A DNA stretch of 64,000 nt from Diphasiastrum complanatum (Eukaryota; Streptophyta; Lycopodiopsida; Lycopodiales; Lycopodiaceae). Both the position numbers and the translations under genes were made by a program. Below, piece by piece: positions 21,131-32,164 of this stretch. Below the pieces are notes generated by a model, which saw nothing but the letters and a program-made list of their open reading frames with translations, ran no database searches and was not told the DNA's origin. Each line of letters starts with the position of its first letter. Position 1 is the stretch's first letter. The stretch covers positions 37,068,597 to 37,132,596 of the forward strand of contig CM055095.1 of the NCBI GenBank assembly GCA_029204225.1, written 5' to 3'.

Positions 21131-24085
21131 GAAGTCAAAGTCAATGTTGTCGGTTGTCTCTCACAACGAGTCTCTCTTGAACTTCTATTTGATAATTGGG
21201 GACTTCGAATTCTATTGGCAAATCAGATACATACCATAGACTAAATAGAATGGGGTCCTCTTTGTCGTAATTTTCTTTGTGTTGCGATAAGCCCACAAAA
21301 CAGAGGATAATTTCTTATCTCAGTCCGACGAATGAGCTACAGTAATTTTGTTCAAGATTTTGCAAAGCATACCATTTGCTCGTTCTGTTAGACCAATCAC
21401 TTTTAGATTGTAAGATGTTGTCTTCCTATGCTTGATCATAAAATGATCAGTTAGGATCTGAATGGTTTCATTCAAAAAGTGTGTTCCTCTATCATTGACT
21501 AACTCAAGTGCATAGCCATAGTGAGTTATTACATTTTGGAACAGAAATTCTGCAACTATTTTGGCATCATTTCTACATGTCACCTCAACTTTAACCAATT
21601 TAGTTGCACAATCAGTCACTACCAACAGATATTTCTTCTATATTATTGAGTGATGGGTTTGATTGGCCCACCAAAATCAATTTCCCATTTTTCAAATGGT
21701 GTAGGGGTAAAATTGGAGTTAAAGGTTAATTTATACAAGGATCACATTTCTTTATATAAACTGCAACATCTTTGTACGTGGTAGGCCACTAGTCCTTAGC
21801 ATTTAGTAATTTTGTTATAGTATTCTTCAGAGCATAATGTCCTCTGACATCTTCTGAATGTAGAGCTTTGATTATGATTTGTATTTCGTCGACTTCCAGG
21901 TAACGTCGGAGCTCTTCATCTGGTCCTAACCTGTATAACACTCCTTTTCTAATGGTATAAAGTCCAATCTAATGTTGGAAGACTGCCTTTTCTTCTGCAT
22001 TTAAGTTCTTAGGAAAATTTTGATTAATCAAGTATTCAATAACATCATAATATAGCGAGTTATTTGTGCTGAGAAAAGATAACTCTTCATCAGGAAATAT
22101 ATCCTCGAGTGGTTCATTCAGTTTTGTACCATCTTGCAATTGGGATAGAAAATCAGCATTGGTATGATGTTTCTCCTATCGAGTCTGCACTTTGAATCAT
22201 GAATTCTTGCAATAAAAGCACCCAGCTAGCTATCTGCCCAAATGAATCTATTTTATTGACTTTATATCTTAGTGCAAAATGGTCCACATAAAATATGAAT
22301 GGGTATTCCAACAAATAATGTTGGAATTGTTTTTACCAAATAGATCAATTCTAATGCTTCTCTTTCCGTGGCTGAATACTTCATCTTCGAGCTGGATAAC
22401 TGGCGCCTTGCATAATACAGCAAGTAATCCTTTCTCAAGTCATCTTTCTGACTCAAGTTTACTCTGATTGCAAATACATATACGTCAACATATATATGGA
22501 ATGGTCTTACCTAGTCTGGGGGTTGTAATACAAGTGCTTCAATGAATTTTTTCTTTAGTCGATCAAAAGATCATGTCTTTCATGTGTCCACAAGTCCTCT
22601 GCATCCTTCTTTAACAATTGGGTTAGAGGTGAAGCAAGGAATGCATGGTCTTTAGTGAACCTTCAATAGTATCCAACATGACAGAGAAAACCTCGAAGTT
22701 CTCTCAAATTTGTTGGTTCTTTCAAATTCTTGATTATCTCGACTTTGTCAATGTCAATTTCGATTTCTCTTTCAGATATTTGATGACCCAAGAGAATTCC
22801 TCCTCCATGCCAAAATAACATTTTTCTGGATTCAAAGATGAAGAAGTATCCCTGCATCTTTTTAGAGTTAGTCGAAGTTTTGACACATGATCATGAATTC
22901 CCTGGATGTATACACAAAAATCGTCGATGAAAACTTCAAGAAAGACTCGTAAGTAGTCTTGAAAAATAATTGTCATCATACGTGGAAAAGTAGCATGTGC
23001 ATTACACAAGCCAAAAGGCATTTATCTGTAGACATAGGTACACCAGTTGGTTGTAAACGTTGTTTTCGACTAGTCCTCTTGTCTGATAGAAATCTAGCTA
23101 TAGCCAAAGAAACAATCCAAAAAGTTGTATAATTCATGTCCTACGACTTGGGCGAGGATTGTATCTATAAAAAAAATGGATGGTGATTCTTCCTGGTTAC
23201 AACATTTAACTTGCAATAGTCTTGGCATACTCGCATTCTATAGTCTTCTTCTTTGGTACTACAACAATGGGGGATACCCACTCACTGCTTAGAACAGGAT
23301 AAATAATTCCGGCTTCCAGATATTGACCATATAGTTCTGTATATAACTGCATATCTATCTTTGTCAAATGCGGCAGATTTCTCAATACTTTTTTATAGAT
23401 ATGTCAATAACTCCATCAAGCTTTATCATTCCTTCTATCATGTTTGTAAATGAGTAGGCTAGAGATTCTTTGCTCGAAACTCCATTTTTTGCAACATAAG
23501 ATGATTCTGCCTCGTCAACTTCATAACATTCAAAATAATTCACATGTATATCATCTTCTTCAGTTGATTCTGCAAAGAAATAATCTTCATCCGAAGTGAA
23601 ACTTGTCTCAAAGGTCAGTGTTTCTCCTTTATATTTGTCAGTTTTCCATGATATAACATGTGGAGTATTTTTTTTGTCTGCTGCAAAGTGTAACTCCTTC
23701 CTTTTCCAATGGACAATAACGATGGCCTGGTATAACCAAGACCTCTCGATCAGTACAAGAGTAAGTTGGATCTCCAATAGTCTCTATTTCTAGGAAATTC
23801 ATTGTAAATGGTTTGTTCTATACAAATACTTTACCTCTTTTGAGTTTACCGACAAGTTTTCACCTTGTTGAGTCAGCCAATTTGATTTTCGTTTTTGTAG
23901 GTTGAATGTCAACTAGCCCAAGTGCATGCGTTGTATCGTTGGTCATGATATTTACGCTTGATCAAGAGTCAATTGGCACTTTCTCAATCAAACAGCCTTC
24001 AATGGTGATGTCAATTTCAAGAGCACCAAGATCGCCCATGTCGACTCGCAACAAATTGATCTCTGGTAGAATGTCCCAAACGTTT
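21130..24085 (-). pseudogene. Ty3/gypsy pol segment B: protease, RT, RNase H, integrase
   Basis: Minus strand, in order: protease at 24020-23880 (EKVPIDS, stop, SSVNIM, then IKLADSTR), where the stop replaces the Gly of the active-site DSG. A linker with an open frame follows (23777-23382). The reverse transcriptase has MPFGLCNAHATF and FIDDFCVYI (catalytic Asp pair, 23020-22890), then GHQISEREIEID and LRELRGFL. RNase H has SSSKMKYSATEREALELIYL (22400-22340). The integrase core has DCATKLVKVEV, LELVNDRGTHFLN and ERANGMLCKIL (21620-21350). Frameshifts and stops show that it is dead. I see no LTRs at either border, which is odd for a nested insertion. Confidence 0.83.
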
Positions 24086-24430
24086 TTCAAAGTTTTGGCT
24101 TCAACTACGTGGCCAATCTGAGTATTTGATATATTGAGGATAATAAGCGCGAAAGCTTTACCATCATTCGATTTTCATTTCGAGTCGTCTGTGTCATCTT
24201 CAGGTTTCACTTTAATACCTGTAACAACATCCCACAACTCGTTGGCGATTAGCAATGTCTTCATCTTAAATTTTCGTAAACGATAATTGGATCCATTTAG
24301 CTTGTCTGCGATAGAATTGGCCTTACTTTGAAAATCCATCTGGAACTTTAGTCTGTCGACGTTAAGAGAGATATCGTGTTGTGGAAATTGATTCTCTGAT
24401 ACCGAAACAAATTGATTAGAATTGAAGAAT
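24080..24430 (-). pseudogene. copia-type Gag N-terminus
   Basis: The minus strand reads ADKLNGSNYRLRKFKMKTLL, then ELWDVVTG, a stop, KAFALIILNIS, IGHVVEAKTLKNVWD. This is the Ty1/copia Gag pattern (LNG-NY-W---M ... LW--V-G ... A---I---- ... W--L). The normal Trp after NYR is Arg here. The frame runs on without a shift into the gypsy protease of segment B (LPEINLLRVD and onwards). It is either the 5' part of copia C or part of a chimeric element. Confidence 0.78.
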
Positions 24431-24466
24431 TTGATATCGTGAAAGATATCAAGTATAAGAGCTTGC

Positions 24467-24512
24467 GCTCTGATATAGTATTAGGCCTTGAAGAATCAAT
24501 GCTTTGATACCA
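24467..24512 (-). other. primer-binding-site-like sequences
   Basis: GCTTTGATACCA at 24501-24512 is the complement of TGGTATCAAAGC, one mismatch from the initiator-Met tRNA primer site, and is followed by TGTTGTGTC as an LTR edge would be. A second, partial match (GCTTGCGCTCTGATATA) lies at 24463-24479. Gag starts close by, so this is the 5' end of the copia element. Confidence 0.6.
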
Positions 24513-27360
24513 TGTTGTGTCTTTTGGTTACCAGTAGCTATCCAACTCCATCTGAATTTCCAAGATAGCATTCCATAATTTGTCAACCTGAAAAAGAATA
24601 ACACCAAAATTTTTCATGTATTTAATGCACAAAAAACCCTCTAAAAAAATGACTCATAAAGGTTGTGACTTGTAAGCAATACAATTCAACAACACTCCAT
24701 AAGTAAGGTTATATTGTTGTTAAACAACTAACTCAGAAGTAACACTCCTGACTCTGTAATAAATATAGAAAATATTTGAATGTTTAGGTGTGCATCCAAA
24801 ACACCACACTCAATTTGATTCTAATCCCACCTAGGTCAATAAGCAATTTTTATTGAGATATCACAGTTACCTATTGAGAAATTATCTCTAAACAATTCTC
24901 ATCAATATAATGTTTTAATGACTAGTTTATGCATATAAACTCAGTCTTACGGAATATATAGCAGATCCACGGGATTACAAACTTGCGCAAAGAAATTATG
25001 ATCTCATAATGATTCTCTACATAACATATCTCTACATATCTGATCTATAAACTCTTACAACCAAAATCTCGATGGGAGATTAACTCAAAAGAATAGAATG
25101 TTAGTGTGAATTTCATCCCTTGCAACAACAAAGAATCCAAGTTCACTGTAAGATCAAGTTGATTACAACCGGCAAGGAACATGTCTCAACAAACCACTCT
25201 AGTTTTGATACAAATCAATTGCACTTGTCATCAACAATCTCTTCTACTACAAGAGTGTATTCTAATTTCGTTCTCTTACATCTTCTAACTAGATATCAAC
25301 TATAATCCTTAGATGATTTCTGTAATATCAAAATATCCTATCGTTCCTGATTCAAGAAACAAGTCGTCAACTATTCAGGTAATGGATTTCTCCTAGAATC
25401 CATGATAGATGTTTCTAGTATCAAGTACAATTGATGTCCCAACACTTTTCCCTGAATGACTTATTTGAAGATTTTCTTTGTTACTCTTATAGAGAATTGA
25501 ACTATATAATCAGAATAGGATTTATTGAAGATTCACATGAGAGAAACGATTTTTAGAAAATGATTTCATTAGTCATTCATGTGACATCGTCCATGGTCAA
25601 CGATCACCTTCCAAGAAATCACATGAAATGTTATAATATTCACAAATATATTCTTAATATAAAGAAATAACTTGTCGGGTTTTCGGTTTTGTAAATTTGA
25701 GATATCCATATATTCTTGATATAAAAAAAATAGTGTGTCGGGTTTCCAGTTTTGTAAATTTGAGATATCTCACATTTTCGACAAAACACCCTTTTATGAC
25801 CAATATTATTTGGCATCATTTAAGATTTACGGCCATACTATGGCCAATCTGATCCAGTTAGTTTCGGATCTCCCCTTTGGAATTGTCAGTGTCTCATACC
25901 ACAGGTTCTTCCTCCAAAAAAACCATCCACTTCCTGATCAAAATGTCCAAAAAAATCTTTTTAATTTTATATGAAATTTGTCTCATATGGTTGTTAAAGA
26001 CTCTAGATCCGACAAATGACTCGCATAACATTCGAGTTTAGGAATTTCAAATTCCAACTTCATAGTACAAATTCCAGCTCATATTTTCTTTTACCCTTTT
26101 CTTAATCCTCCCGGTCACGAAAAGGATTGCAGATGTCGCCGCCTACCACTCTTCAGGTAACAGATGAAGAAATGGAAAAGAATGAGTAGGAATTTTAATT
26201 CACAACAAATTTGGTTAAGATATTGCAATTAGAATTGCTCTACAAACAGGTTGAATCATCTTGCAAAAATGCTGATCACTTTTCAACCTTAGAGCAATTG
26301 AATTCTTTTGTGAGTAATATCATTGTTCTTACAATAAAAAGGCTTGATTGCTATAGAAATGCTATTACTGAAAATCAAATTTCTAAATGAGTGCTGCCCA
26401 ATTGGCCTTATGACCTTTCAGACCAATTTTGATTTCTTGGCTTTTCATCAATTCCATTGATGCTTATTTCCCCCCCTCATATTCCATGGCTTATATGCCC
26501 GGCCACGCATGTCGTCTCGTGAAGCATGGCACCTAGGCCAACTATCAAGAAACTCATGATTGCAATGTTGTAAAATAGATTTAAGATTTGATTATCCGGT
26601 TTCTTTATAAAGCTTCTTACGGAAACTTGGTCATTTTGCCATCATTCGTAGGAAAAAGAATTTGTTTTTCCTAATTAACAAGTTTGTAAATGTTGTCCAA
26701 GCAACCCATAAATAATTATCGTTTTTTATGAAATGTCGTGCATGACAAAGAAAGTCATTTACAACTTTTAATCAATTAGGCAAGTGGAAATCGTTGCTTA
26801 AAATTGCCTTACACCAATAAAATTTCGGAACCAATAATGCTTTATGCCCAATGGAATAGTTTTGGGGAAAAATAAAAACAAAATTCTACAATACCAGCCC
26901 TTCCCCCCCCCCCCCCCCCCCCCCTCGCGATTCCCCCCCAAAATCATCCCTCGGACTGTTTCAAGTACTCGTGCCTCTGTCTGCAAATAGGCAGCCCAGG
27001 AAGGAAGCGCCTGCCCGATTGAGAGAATGTAGGTTGTTCTGGAGAAAAGGCGTTTCGAAGGTTCTCGTTGGTCCACGTTCCCCCTAGAACGTTTTTGAAG
27101 GACACACACTCTCTCTCTAGAAACAAAGAAAAGTTTCTAGAAAGTGGAAATCAAGTATAAAATCTCATGGCAGGAGAGGTAAATCAAGATGGCAAAGGAA
27201 CGTGAGAGTGAAATATTTTTGTATTTTAGGGTTGTTTTTAGGGTTTTTTTTGGTAAGGCCATAAGTACTCATAGGACCCTAGGATCATAAGAACTCCTAT
27301 TAATAGGACTCTAAGAATCTATAGACCCTAGAGATCCTTAGATCTTAAACCCTTAAAAGT
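24513..27360. other. gene-free stretch, beginning with a probable LTR
   Basis: Sequence to the right of 24513 is probably the 5' LTR of copia C, but its outer edge could not be placed. TATTCTTGATATAAA-type words repeat near 25650 and 25710, each followed by GTCGGGTTT and GTAAATTTGAGATATC. A run of 22 C is at 26903-26924. No gene is recognisable. Confidence 0.4.
26903..26924 (+). repeat. poly-C tract
   Basis: Twenty-two C in a row, followed by TCGCGATTCCCCCCC. Length may be unreliable in the assembly. Confidence 0.9.
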
Positions 27361-27369
27361 CCTATGAAC

Positions 27370-27515
27370 TTTAGTGGGGGAGAAGGCCCTGTCTGAGGGA
27401 CTTCCTTGCTGGGAGGGCCCTCGCCCGAAGGCGGGAGCCTGAGGGCAGGCCCCGACCAGCAAGGAAGGCCCGAGGACTTCGGGCCTTCCCCTGCGTAATG
27501 CCATTCCGCGAAGGT
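27370..27515. repeat. GC-rich palindromic island
   Basis: GC-rich sequence in an AT-rich setting. GGGAGGGCCCTC, CTTGCTGG / CCAGCAAG and GAAGGCCCGAGG / CTTCGGGCCTTC form nested inverted repeats. Related sequence is at 30110-30215 and 30400-30500. Confidence 0.6.
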
Positions 27516-27527
27516 TTTTTTTTTTTT

Positions 27528-27690
27528 GGCCGTACACAGGAGCTAATTTTTTTTCGGTTCGTATGGTACGGCTTTATGGCCGTACGCGTGGACTAGTTCT
27601 TTTTTTTTTCCGGTCCGTACGGTATGGTCGTACGGCCGTACGCGTGGACTAGGTTTTGTTTTTTTTTTTCGGTTTTTTGGGACAAATTTT
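27528..27690 (+). repeat. three imperfect tandem units of about 54 bp
   Basis: Units start at 27528, 27578 and 27634 with GGCCGTAC(A/G)C. Each holds a T-rich run followed by CGGT(T/C)CGTA or CGGTTTT. The CpG-rich cores (GTACGGCCGTACGCGTGG) are themselves palindromic. Confidence 0.75.
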
Positions 27691-28750
27691 TTTACATTTG
27701 TGGTGGAATGTGGATGTGGACAATCAATGACAGGCTGCCACATAGATGCACATTCCACTGGAGAGAGGAGAGAGAACGTGCATTCCACCCGAGAGAGGAG
27801 AGATACCGTGCATTTCAAAGAAAGAGAATGACAGATTCTTGGGAGAGATAAAATTGGATGAACATTATGCTATTGAATATCAAACCAAAATACAAAGGAC
27901 ACCAAAGCTAAAGACCTATAGGTTAGGTGGGAGTGATGAAGTACGAGGGTGTGGCTAAGGCTTGCCGCCAGCATGTGATCTCTTAGTTCCAGACTTGCAC
28001 CACTTCGTCTTGCAATGTCGCATCGAGCTGCTCCATGTTAATGGAGATGTCGCCCAGCCAGCACCATCTGCAAGTAGTTGGTCAATGCGTGTATGGTTCC
28101 TCGGCGTAAAAGCTCATGCTCAACTTCCCTGACGAACGTGAGCTACTGGGTTGCTGCCTCTTCAGCACGTTTATCAGCCCCCGGAGCTGCTGGATGGAAT
28201 CCCGCAGTTGTTGAGTGGTTGCTGTGCTTTGCCACTACTGCGTTGTTGTGAGCATTAAGTGGATTGTGGCCATGAAGTCCGTCTGTTGCACTTGGTAGCC
28301 AGGCCTCATCCATGGGAATATCTCGCCTTGTGAAGCTTGGGTTTCTCTCAGCCAAGCCTGCGTTTGCTGCCCCAGTGATGCAAAGTTAGGTGCGTCCTGC
28401 TTGAGTGGTTCTTGTCCAAGTGTTGCCTCTACATGTCTTGTGCATTGTCCTGTCTTGTTGCCTGAGTGGTTGTCATGTCATCGACTCTCTCGGTCTGACT
28501 GTCTGCCCCTAAGGTAGCAGCAACAGTTCATTATTTATAAGTTATACATAACTTTATTTTTATGTTTATTTTCTCGTCTTTTTGTTTTTTTTTGCATGCT
28601 TGTCCACCTTGTGCAGTCTAAACGTGTCTTTATGTCAATTTGAAATTTTTTGCAGATATGTCATTTAGTCTTATCAACCTCATGGATATAAGTGCATCAA
28701 CCCTTATTATTATCCCATCATCAGGTTGGATCAAATTCGAGAAATACGTT
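27691..28750. other. gene-free stretch, moderately GC-rich
   Basis: A short duplicated GAGAGAGGAGAGA word with GTGCATT(C/T) lies at 27752-27820. The part at 27950-28520 is less AT-rich and has a 70-codon open frame (28355-28143, minus), rich in Ala and His, which I do not recognise. Confidence 0.35.
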
Positions 28751-28756
28751 TAGGCG

Positions 28757-29000
28757 AACCTTGGATGACATCTTGCTAGTGTCAGTGCCCGTCTGTGATG
28801 CCAGGATTAGAGGCGTTTTGGAATCTGCAAAACATTAAGAAATATAAAGATGCTAGCATCTAAATCTTGCAAAAAAAAAAACATAAAAACAAAATATTCA
28901 AAAAGATATTTTGCAATCTTACTCACATTATTTACTCACATTTCTATAATGGTGATGAGGATTTCATTCTCGTAAAATGGTGATGAGGATTTCATTCTCG
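28757..29000 (+). repeat. direct repeat block, copy 1
   Basis: Matches 29693-29910 closely (GTCTGTGATGCCAGGATTAG, AAGATGCTAGCATCTAAATC). This copy lacks a short insert present near 29727 in the other and has an extra tandem copy of GGTGATGAGGATTTCATTCT, at 28952 and 28979. Confidence 0.9.
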
Positions 29001-29084
29001 TAATTGCTGTTGGGCTAATTTTTGGCTGTGTGGCCCCTTTGCATAATATAGGGCCCATATTTTTTTCCTTTGTTTTTTTATAGA

Positions 29085-29585
29085 AATGAGAGCGAAAGCA
29101 CTACAGAGAAAGAGCCGGGTAAAGAGAGAGACAGGGGGCCATTGAGAGAGAGCGCGGTAGAGAGATAGAGAGAGCCGGGTGCAGAGAGATTAAGAGAGCG
29201 CGGTAGAGAGAAAAAGAGAGAGCCGGGTGCAGAGAGATAGAGCCCGGTAGAGAGAGCGGGAGAGCGCAGCACCACAGAGAGAGGGGGAGAGAGAGAGGGA
29301 GAGCGGAGCAGAGAGAGGGAGAGTGCAGCAGGGGCAGAGAGAGAGAGAGCGCAGCAGCACGGGAAAGAGGGAGATAGAGAGAGAGAGAGGGAGAGAGAGC
29401 AACAGGGGGAGGGAGAGAGAGAGAGAGAGAGAGAGCGCGAGCAGCAAGGGGAGGGAGAGGGAGGAGAGAGCCCAGCGGGGGGAGGCGCAGCGGGAGAGAG
29501 AAGTGAGAGATAGCGCGGGACACGAGATACCGCGCGAGAGAGAGAGCGAGAGAGAGAGGGAGAGTTTGCATGAGAGAGAAAGGTT
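29085..29585 (+). repeat. GA-rich imperfect repeat with GC-rich interruptions
   Basis: About 500 bp of AGAGAG runs broken by words such as GCCGGGTGCAGAGAGAT and GCGCGGTAGAGAG, which themselves repeat at 29155-29250. Long Ser/Leu/Arg/Glu open frames on both strands are by-products. Confidence 0.85.
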
Positions 29586-29692
29586 TAAAAAAATTAGCCA
29601 AATTGCAATTATGTGAGACAATGGTTGTTGGGAGAGCCATTACCATAAATAATTCGGGACCAGGGCAGCGAGTGGCGAACATCATAAGATGG

Positions 29693-29912
29693 ACCTTGGA
29701 TAACATCTTGCTAGTATCAGTGCCCTAAGACTATCATGTAGGTCTGTGATGCCAGGATTAGAGGCGTTTTGAAATCTGCAAAACATTAAGAAATATAAAG
29801 ATGCTAGCATCTAAATCTTGCAAAAAAAAACATAAAAACAAAATATTCAAAAAGATATTTTGCAATCTTACTCACATTTCTATAATGGTGATGAGGATTT
29901 CATTCTCGTAAT
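29693..29912 (+). repeat. direct repeat block, copy 2
   Basis: Second copy of the block at 28757-29000, about 0.9 kb apart. The two copies bracket the GA-rich tract. Confidence 0.9.
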
Positions 29913-30104
29913 GCTCGGTGCTCAGAGTTTGTGGCACCTCCTCCCACAAAATTTTCAAGCACACAGTTCATAATGCCACAATTTGGAATGCCTGCTGTGA
30001 CAGTTGGATTACTATCAAGTTCTATCGGAATGATTACTTTGACAGTTGGATTAGTGATCCATTCTGCAGGAATCTCCACACATCTCCACCCTTCGCACTG
30101 AGCA

Positions 30105-30580
30105 TGTAGGGGAAGGCCGCAGCCCTCGGGCCTTCCGTGCAGTTTGGGCCCTGCCCTCGGGCAACGGCCCTCCCAGCACAGAAGGCCCTCGGGTAGGGCC
30201 TTTCCCCCCACGTAAAATCCGTTTTGACAATTATTTTCAAAGAAAATGGACCAGTCTCACAAAACGTAATCTGTGGGGCAAACTTTTTTATGACAAATTT
30301 GTTTTTATATGCACCTTCCTTTTTTTCTTACACGCACCTTCCGGGCGTGTAAAAAAATTTACCTAAAAAAAAGTAAAAAAAAAAAGAAGTAAAAATCGAA
30401 TTCACGTAGAGGAAGGGCCGGCTCCTCGGCCCTTCAACCTGCGGAAAAGGCGTTGTTCCCTCGGGCGCAGAGCCTTCTCGGGCAAAAGGGCGAAGGAGCC
30501 GGACTGAACGAAATTAACGTGGACTTTGAACGAAATTAACGTGGTCTGGCTACGTTAATTTCGTTAATATTCACGTTAAC
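30105..30580. repeat. GC-rich palindromes and inverted repeats
   Basis: GGAAGGCC, CCCTCGGGC and GGGCCTTCC words repeat and invert at 30110-30210 and 30405-30500. At 30329-30357 TTACACGC pairs with GCGTGTAA. At 30505-30575 GAACGAAATTAACGTGG occurs twice and then inverted as TACGTTAATTTCGTT. Confidence 0.6.
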
Positions 30581-31840
30581 TGGGAGAAACTGGCCAAAAA
30601 GGTCAAAATAGAAGCTCGGTGGGCTGTCCCTGTAGCCTACCGGGCTAGTCTTTTAGCCCGCCAGACTGCTACTTTAGCTCGGTGGGCTAATTCAAAAAGC
30701 CAGTCGGGCTAAATTTGGCCACCCGCCAAATGTGCTTTTTTTGGCACCTAAAATTCGGGCTAAGCCTTTAGCCCAACGGGCCAAAAAAAAAATAAAAGTA
30801 GGTTCATTTTCGCCATTTTTTTAACTTCTTGTTAGTGTGTGTCTTAGTTGCCCGTTCTGGAACACACTCAAAATCTGCTAAAAAAAGATGCACCCCAACT
30901 GCTACTAGACACTCTCTGTCTTTAAGGCTCGTGTACTCAGGAGGCTCCAAGGAGTTAAATGATCTTGCAATTAATCTCTTGAACCTGTACTGCGAATCTG
31001 CCCTAATTGTACTGTAAATGCGCTGAACGTTTTATATTTTTTTGTCTTGTTTTGGCAGACCACGATGTACAGCTTACATAAATCTCTGCTGCATGAAACT
31101 AATTATTGGCTGAAACTTTTTACCTATCCAACTTGACCGCCATTCTGTAAAAGGAAGCTGATAAAAGTGCTGGCATATTCTGATCAAGTTTCAAGGACTC
31201 TTGCCTTGATGACGGAATTGTTGCTGATATCTCCTGCAGCCTGCTCAAAAGTGGGTCTTCTATTTTTCTTACAAAAATTCTACTCGTTCCGTTTTTTTTA
31301 GTCCTTGCTCTTAGTAGCTAATCATCTTCACAGCTAAGGTGAGCCTTCCTCAAATATCATAAACATCTGATTGATTCTCCCCCTGCACCTCCATTTCTAG
31401 ATCGTCCGTGGCTGTAAATCGATCTTTGAAAGATGAGACCGACCATTAACAGCAAGCGCCAGCGGCATACTCCAGGAAAAACAGATCGATTCCATAACTC
31501 CTTCAAGCAGAGGTCAAAGGCATCTTATACCCAACTGGTGCCCTGTTCAACAATTCTCACTGCTCCCGTGCACCGATCTGAATAATATTCCTTCAAGCTT
31601 TTTCTAAGGCCCAAGGATCGTTGGTTATCTTTCCTGGTCACTTTGTTTCCGTATTCTCTTATTTAGGCTCATTACTCGTTGCCTTGAAAGCTGAAACGAT
31701 CGAGGAAGCTAGATTTGCACTAATTCTAGCCAAAGAAGTTGTAGTTGTTATAACCTTACGTTGTGCGTGAGGCACATATACTCACTCCCCATGAACATGA
31801 TGATAATAAACATTCACATTGCGAGATATGTACTCGAATA
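30581..31840. other. gene-free stretch
   Basis: The first 200 bp repeat GGGCTA/TAGCCC words (AGCCCGCC, GGTGGGCTAA, CGGGCTAA), able to fold on themselves. After that I see nothing recognisable. Confidence 0.4.
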
Positions 31841-31842
31841 TG

Positions 31843-32160
31843 TTACAAAGAATCTTGACAAGATGAAAATCTTTGAAAATTGCAGTCACCCTGCCTCTTG
31901 GTATGCACTACAACAAAACAAGAATCTTCAAAACAATAAGCCACAAGGTCTTCAAGAGAAATCTGCAAACAATCTAAACCAGAGATATTATAGTGAGTTT
32001 CTAGCTTGAGGGATTGAGACACCTCTCTCACAAGATATCTGAAAGATGACTTAGAGATCAGAAGATTGATACTAGATTGAAACTTCTTGATCTCCTGCAG
32101 GAGGAAGCGAGGATTTGTTCTGGTAGGCCTTGGAGGCGTGAAATCACTATGGTCACTCAT
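31843..32160 (-). pseudogene. divergent histone H3-like sequence
   Basis: A 105-codon open frame encodes most of a histone H3 fold. LLQEIKKFQSS matches the H3 alpha-N helix (consensus ALREIRKYQKS), LVREVSQSL matches LVREIAQDF, DCLQISLEDLV matches ALQEASEAYLV, and FEDSCFVVVHTKR matches FEDTNLCAIHAKR. At about 31890 the frame is lost; the next frame continues VTAIFKDFHLVKIL, like VTIMPKDIQLARRI. The tail before the fold is only about 18 residues (MSDHSDFTPPRPTRTNPR) and lacks the ARTKQTARKS motif and K9/K27 sites, as in CENH3-type or other divergent variants, but loop 1 has canonical H3 length. No introns interrupt the fold, so it may be a retrocopy. The frameshift suggests a pseudogene, unless an exon boundary lies there. 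Confidence 0.7.
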
Positions 32161-32164
32161 GATT

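Noticed and set aside
26798-27126. 103-codon minus frame with a poly-Gly stretch
   Set aside because: Its Gly run is the poly-C tract in reverse; the rest shows no motif or conservation cue.
28143-28355. 70-codon Ala/His-rich minus frame
   Set aside because: No motif, no continuation in neighbouring frames; coding status cannot be supported.
29078-29706. 201-codon and 143-codon Ser/Leu-rich frames and the opposite Arg/Glu-rich frame
   Set aside because: Low-complexity GA-rich DNA; no motif and no support for translation.
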